Assembly (NCBI RefSeq): GCF_014268885.2
Contig: NZ_CP077095.1
Coordinates: 587,001 to 651,000 of the forward strand
DNA from: Pseudomonas xantholysinigenes
Lineage (GTDB): Bacteria > Pseudomonadota > Gammaproteobacteria > Pseudomonadales > Pseudomonadaceae
Direction: 5' to 3'
Length of the DNA stretch: 64,000 bases
The notes under the pieces were generated by a model, which made no database searches, was not told the origin of the DNA, and saw nothing but the letters and a program-made list of their open reading frames with translations. How positions within the stretch are numbered: position 1 is the first letter of the stretch; every line of letters starts with the position of its first letter. Below, in pieces: positions 62,961 to 64,000 of this stretch. The translations under genes and the position numbers were made by a program.

Positions 62961-63389
62961 ATGACCAAGCAGAAAATCAATGGCATCAGTGGCGAAGAGC
63001 TGGTCGAGCTGACCAAGGCCGCGCTGGAAGACGTCAAGGCCCAGGACATCCAGATCATCGATGTGCGTGAAAAGCACAGCCTGACCGACTACATGATCAT
63101 CGCCACCGGTACCTCCAACCGCCAGATCAGCGCGATGCTGGAAAAGGTCCGCGAAGCGGTCAAGGCCAAGGGCGTGCAGCCGCTGGGCGAAGAAGGCAAG
63201 GGCGACAGCGACTGGGTGCTGCTGGACCTGAACGACGTCATCGTGCACATGATGACCGCCGCTGCGCGTCAGTTCTACGACCTGGAGCGCCTGTGGCTGG
63301 GCGCCGAGCAGAGCCGTTCGGCCGATGGCAAGCACCACAGCCCGGAGCATGCCCATGAGTATGCCGACAAGCTCAAAGGCCGCGAGTAA
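62961..63389 (+). CDS. rsfS: Ribosomal silencing factor RsfS
   Basis: A 142-residue protein that binds uL14 and blocks subunit joining in poor growth. Seen: ALEDVKAQDIQIIDVREKHSLTDYMIIATGTSNRQISAMLEKV and GDSDWVLLDLNDVIVHMMTAAARQFYDLERLW. The C-terminal His-rich tail is a common feature. ATG 62961 matches the family start. Confidence 0.96.
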   Translation: MTKQKINGISGEELVELTKAALEDVKAQDIQIIDVREKHSLTDYMIIATGTSNRQISAMLEKVREAVKAKGVQPLGEEGKGDSDWVLLDLNDVIVHMMTAAARQFYDLERLWLGAEQSRSADGKHHSPEHAHEYADKLKGRE

Positions 63390-63398
63390 GGTCGCGCC

Positions 63399-63866
63399 GT
63401 GCGTCTGCGCCTGATCGCGGTCGGCTCGCGCATGCCCAAGTGGGTCGAGGAAGGCTGGCATGAGTATGCCAAGCGCCTGCCCCCGGAGCTTGCGCTGGAG
63501 CTGGTGGAAATCCCGCTGAACACCCGTGGCAAGAACGCCGATGTCGCCCGCCTGATCCGTCAGGAGGGCGAGGCGATGCTGAGCAAGGTGCAGCCTGGGG
63601 AACGCATCGTCACCCTCGAGGTCCATGGCAAGCCCTGGAGCACCGAGCAACTGGCGGGCGAGCTGGACCGTTGGCGCCTGGACGCGCGCACGGTCAACCT
63701 GATGGTGGGCGGCCCGGAAGGGCTGGCGCCGGAAGTCTGCGCGCGTAGCGAACAGCGCTGGTCGCTGTCGCCGCTGACATTGCCGCACCCGTTGGTAAGG
63801 ATACTCATCGGCGAGCAGATCTACCGCGCCTGGACTGTGTTGTCCGGGCATCCCTACCACAAATGA
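63399..63866 (+). CDS. rlmH: 23S rRNA (pseudouridine1915-N3) methyltransferase RlmH
   Basis: A 155-residue SPOUT methyltransferase with the knot motif [44 protein letters not shown]. Starts at GTG 63399 ([15 protein letters not shown]). The gap to rsfS is 9 bp. Confidence 0.97.
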   Translation: MRLRLIAVGSRMPKWVEEGWHEYAKRLPPELALELVEIPLNTRGKNADVARLIRQEGEAMLSKVQPGERIVTLEVHGKPWSTEQLAGELDRWRLDARTVNLMVGGPEGLAPEVCARSEQRWSLSPLTLPHPLVRILIGEQIYRAWTVLSGHPYHK

Positions 63867-63883
63867 ACCTGTAAGCCTGTCCG

Positions 63884-64000
63884 ATGCCGCAGCAGATCCG
63901 CCTCAAGGACCACGAGAAAGACGCCCGCCTGGTGCGCAACCGCGTCGTCGTGGGCGCCGTGGCGGTGGTGCTGCTCGTCTGCGTGCTGATCGCCCGGCTG
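63884..64000 (+). CDS. mrdA: Penicillin-binding protein 2, 5' end (cut by window edge)
   Basis: Only the first 39 codons are present: MPQQIRLKDHEKDARLVRNR, then a membrane helix (VVVGAVAVVLLVCVLIARL). This N-terminus and its place 17 bp after rlmH match mrdA (PBP2), the elongasome transpeptidase. The rest lies outside the window. Confidence 0.85.
   Translation, partial: MPQQIRLKDHEKDARLVRNRVVVGAVAVVLLVCVLIARL

Overview
The window is a GC-rich chromosomal segment of a Pseudomonas, most likely of the P. putida group. The evidence is the gene content and order (nrdR-rib-nusB-thiL-pgpA; dxs-ispA-xseB; the eut/exaC block; proA-nadD-rsfS-rlmH-mrdA), the codon usage, and at least a dozen copies of the short palindromic REP sequences typical of that group (cores such as GCGGGTTTACCCGC and GGAGCGGCCTTGTG). 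No tRNA, rRNA, CRISPR array or complete prophage was seen. Gene identities come from reading protein motifs; no database was searched.

0-9 kb: the 3' end of an IS110-family transposase; a divergent HxlR regulator/MFS exporter pair; ompW with an Anr-type box; a four-gene operon (His-rich DUF2796 protein, ABC ATPase, ABC permease, DUF3299 protein) behind a Zur-like palindrome; then cnoX, a methyltransferase and a YbaY-like lipoprotein, all on the minus strand.

9-22.9 kb: the housekeeping block nrdR-ribD-ribE-ribBX-ribH-nusB-thiL-pgpA, a solute-binding protein, ribA, B12 genes btuF and btuB (convergent and overlapping), and dxs, ispA, xseB. Riboflavin genes occur at three places: the operon, a stand-alone ribA with an intact zinc site, and a second ribB at 27 kb behind a clear FMN riboswitch.

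23-27 kb: a three-gene MBOAT/SGNH/SGNH cassette that looks like a periplasmic O-acylation system.

27.9-40.3 kb is the accessory region: a zeta-toxin-like kinase without a visible antitoxin, a FecI/FecR/TonB-receptor signalling system under a Fur-like box, and a four-gene operon made of a LuxE-type acyl-protein synthetase, a LuxC reductase fused to a PaaK-type adenylating enzyme, a second PaaK-type enzyme and a double-GNAT protein. A HTH regulator with a degenerate S24 domain lies beside it. This operon is the best candidate for an undescribed system.

40.5-51.3 kb: ppa, mtfA, dedA, a GNAT gene, then ethanolamine catabolism (eutC, eutB, permease eat, aldehyde dehydrogenase exaC). Two sites match the sigma-54 consensus (upstream of exaC and of eat), and inverted repeats lie in front of the divergent sigma-54 activator gene. 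That activator carries a REP pair inside its reading frame.

51.3-64 kb: mpl, ubiX, small lipoproteins, a lipoprotein with 11 MORN repeats and a C13 caspase-like protease domain, a MaoC hydratase, lrgA-lrgB, a LON-domain protein, a DedA-PAP2 fusion, a 3-methyladenine glycosylase, then proA, nadD, rsfS, rlmH and the start of mrdA (PBP2), which the window edge cuts off.
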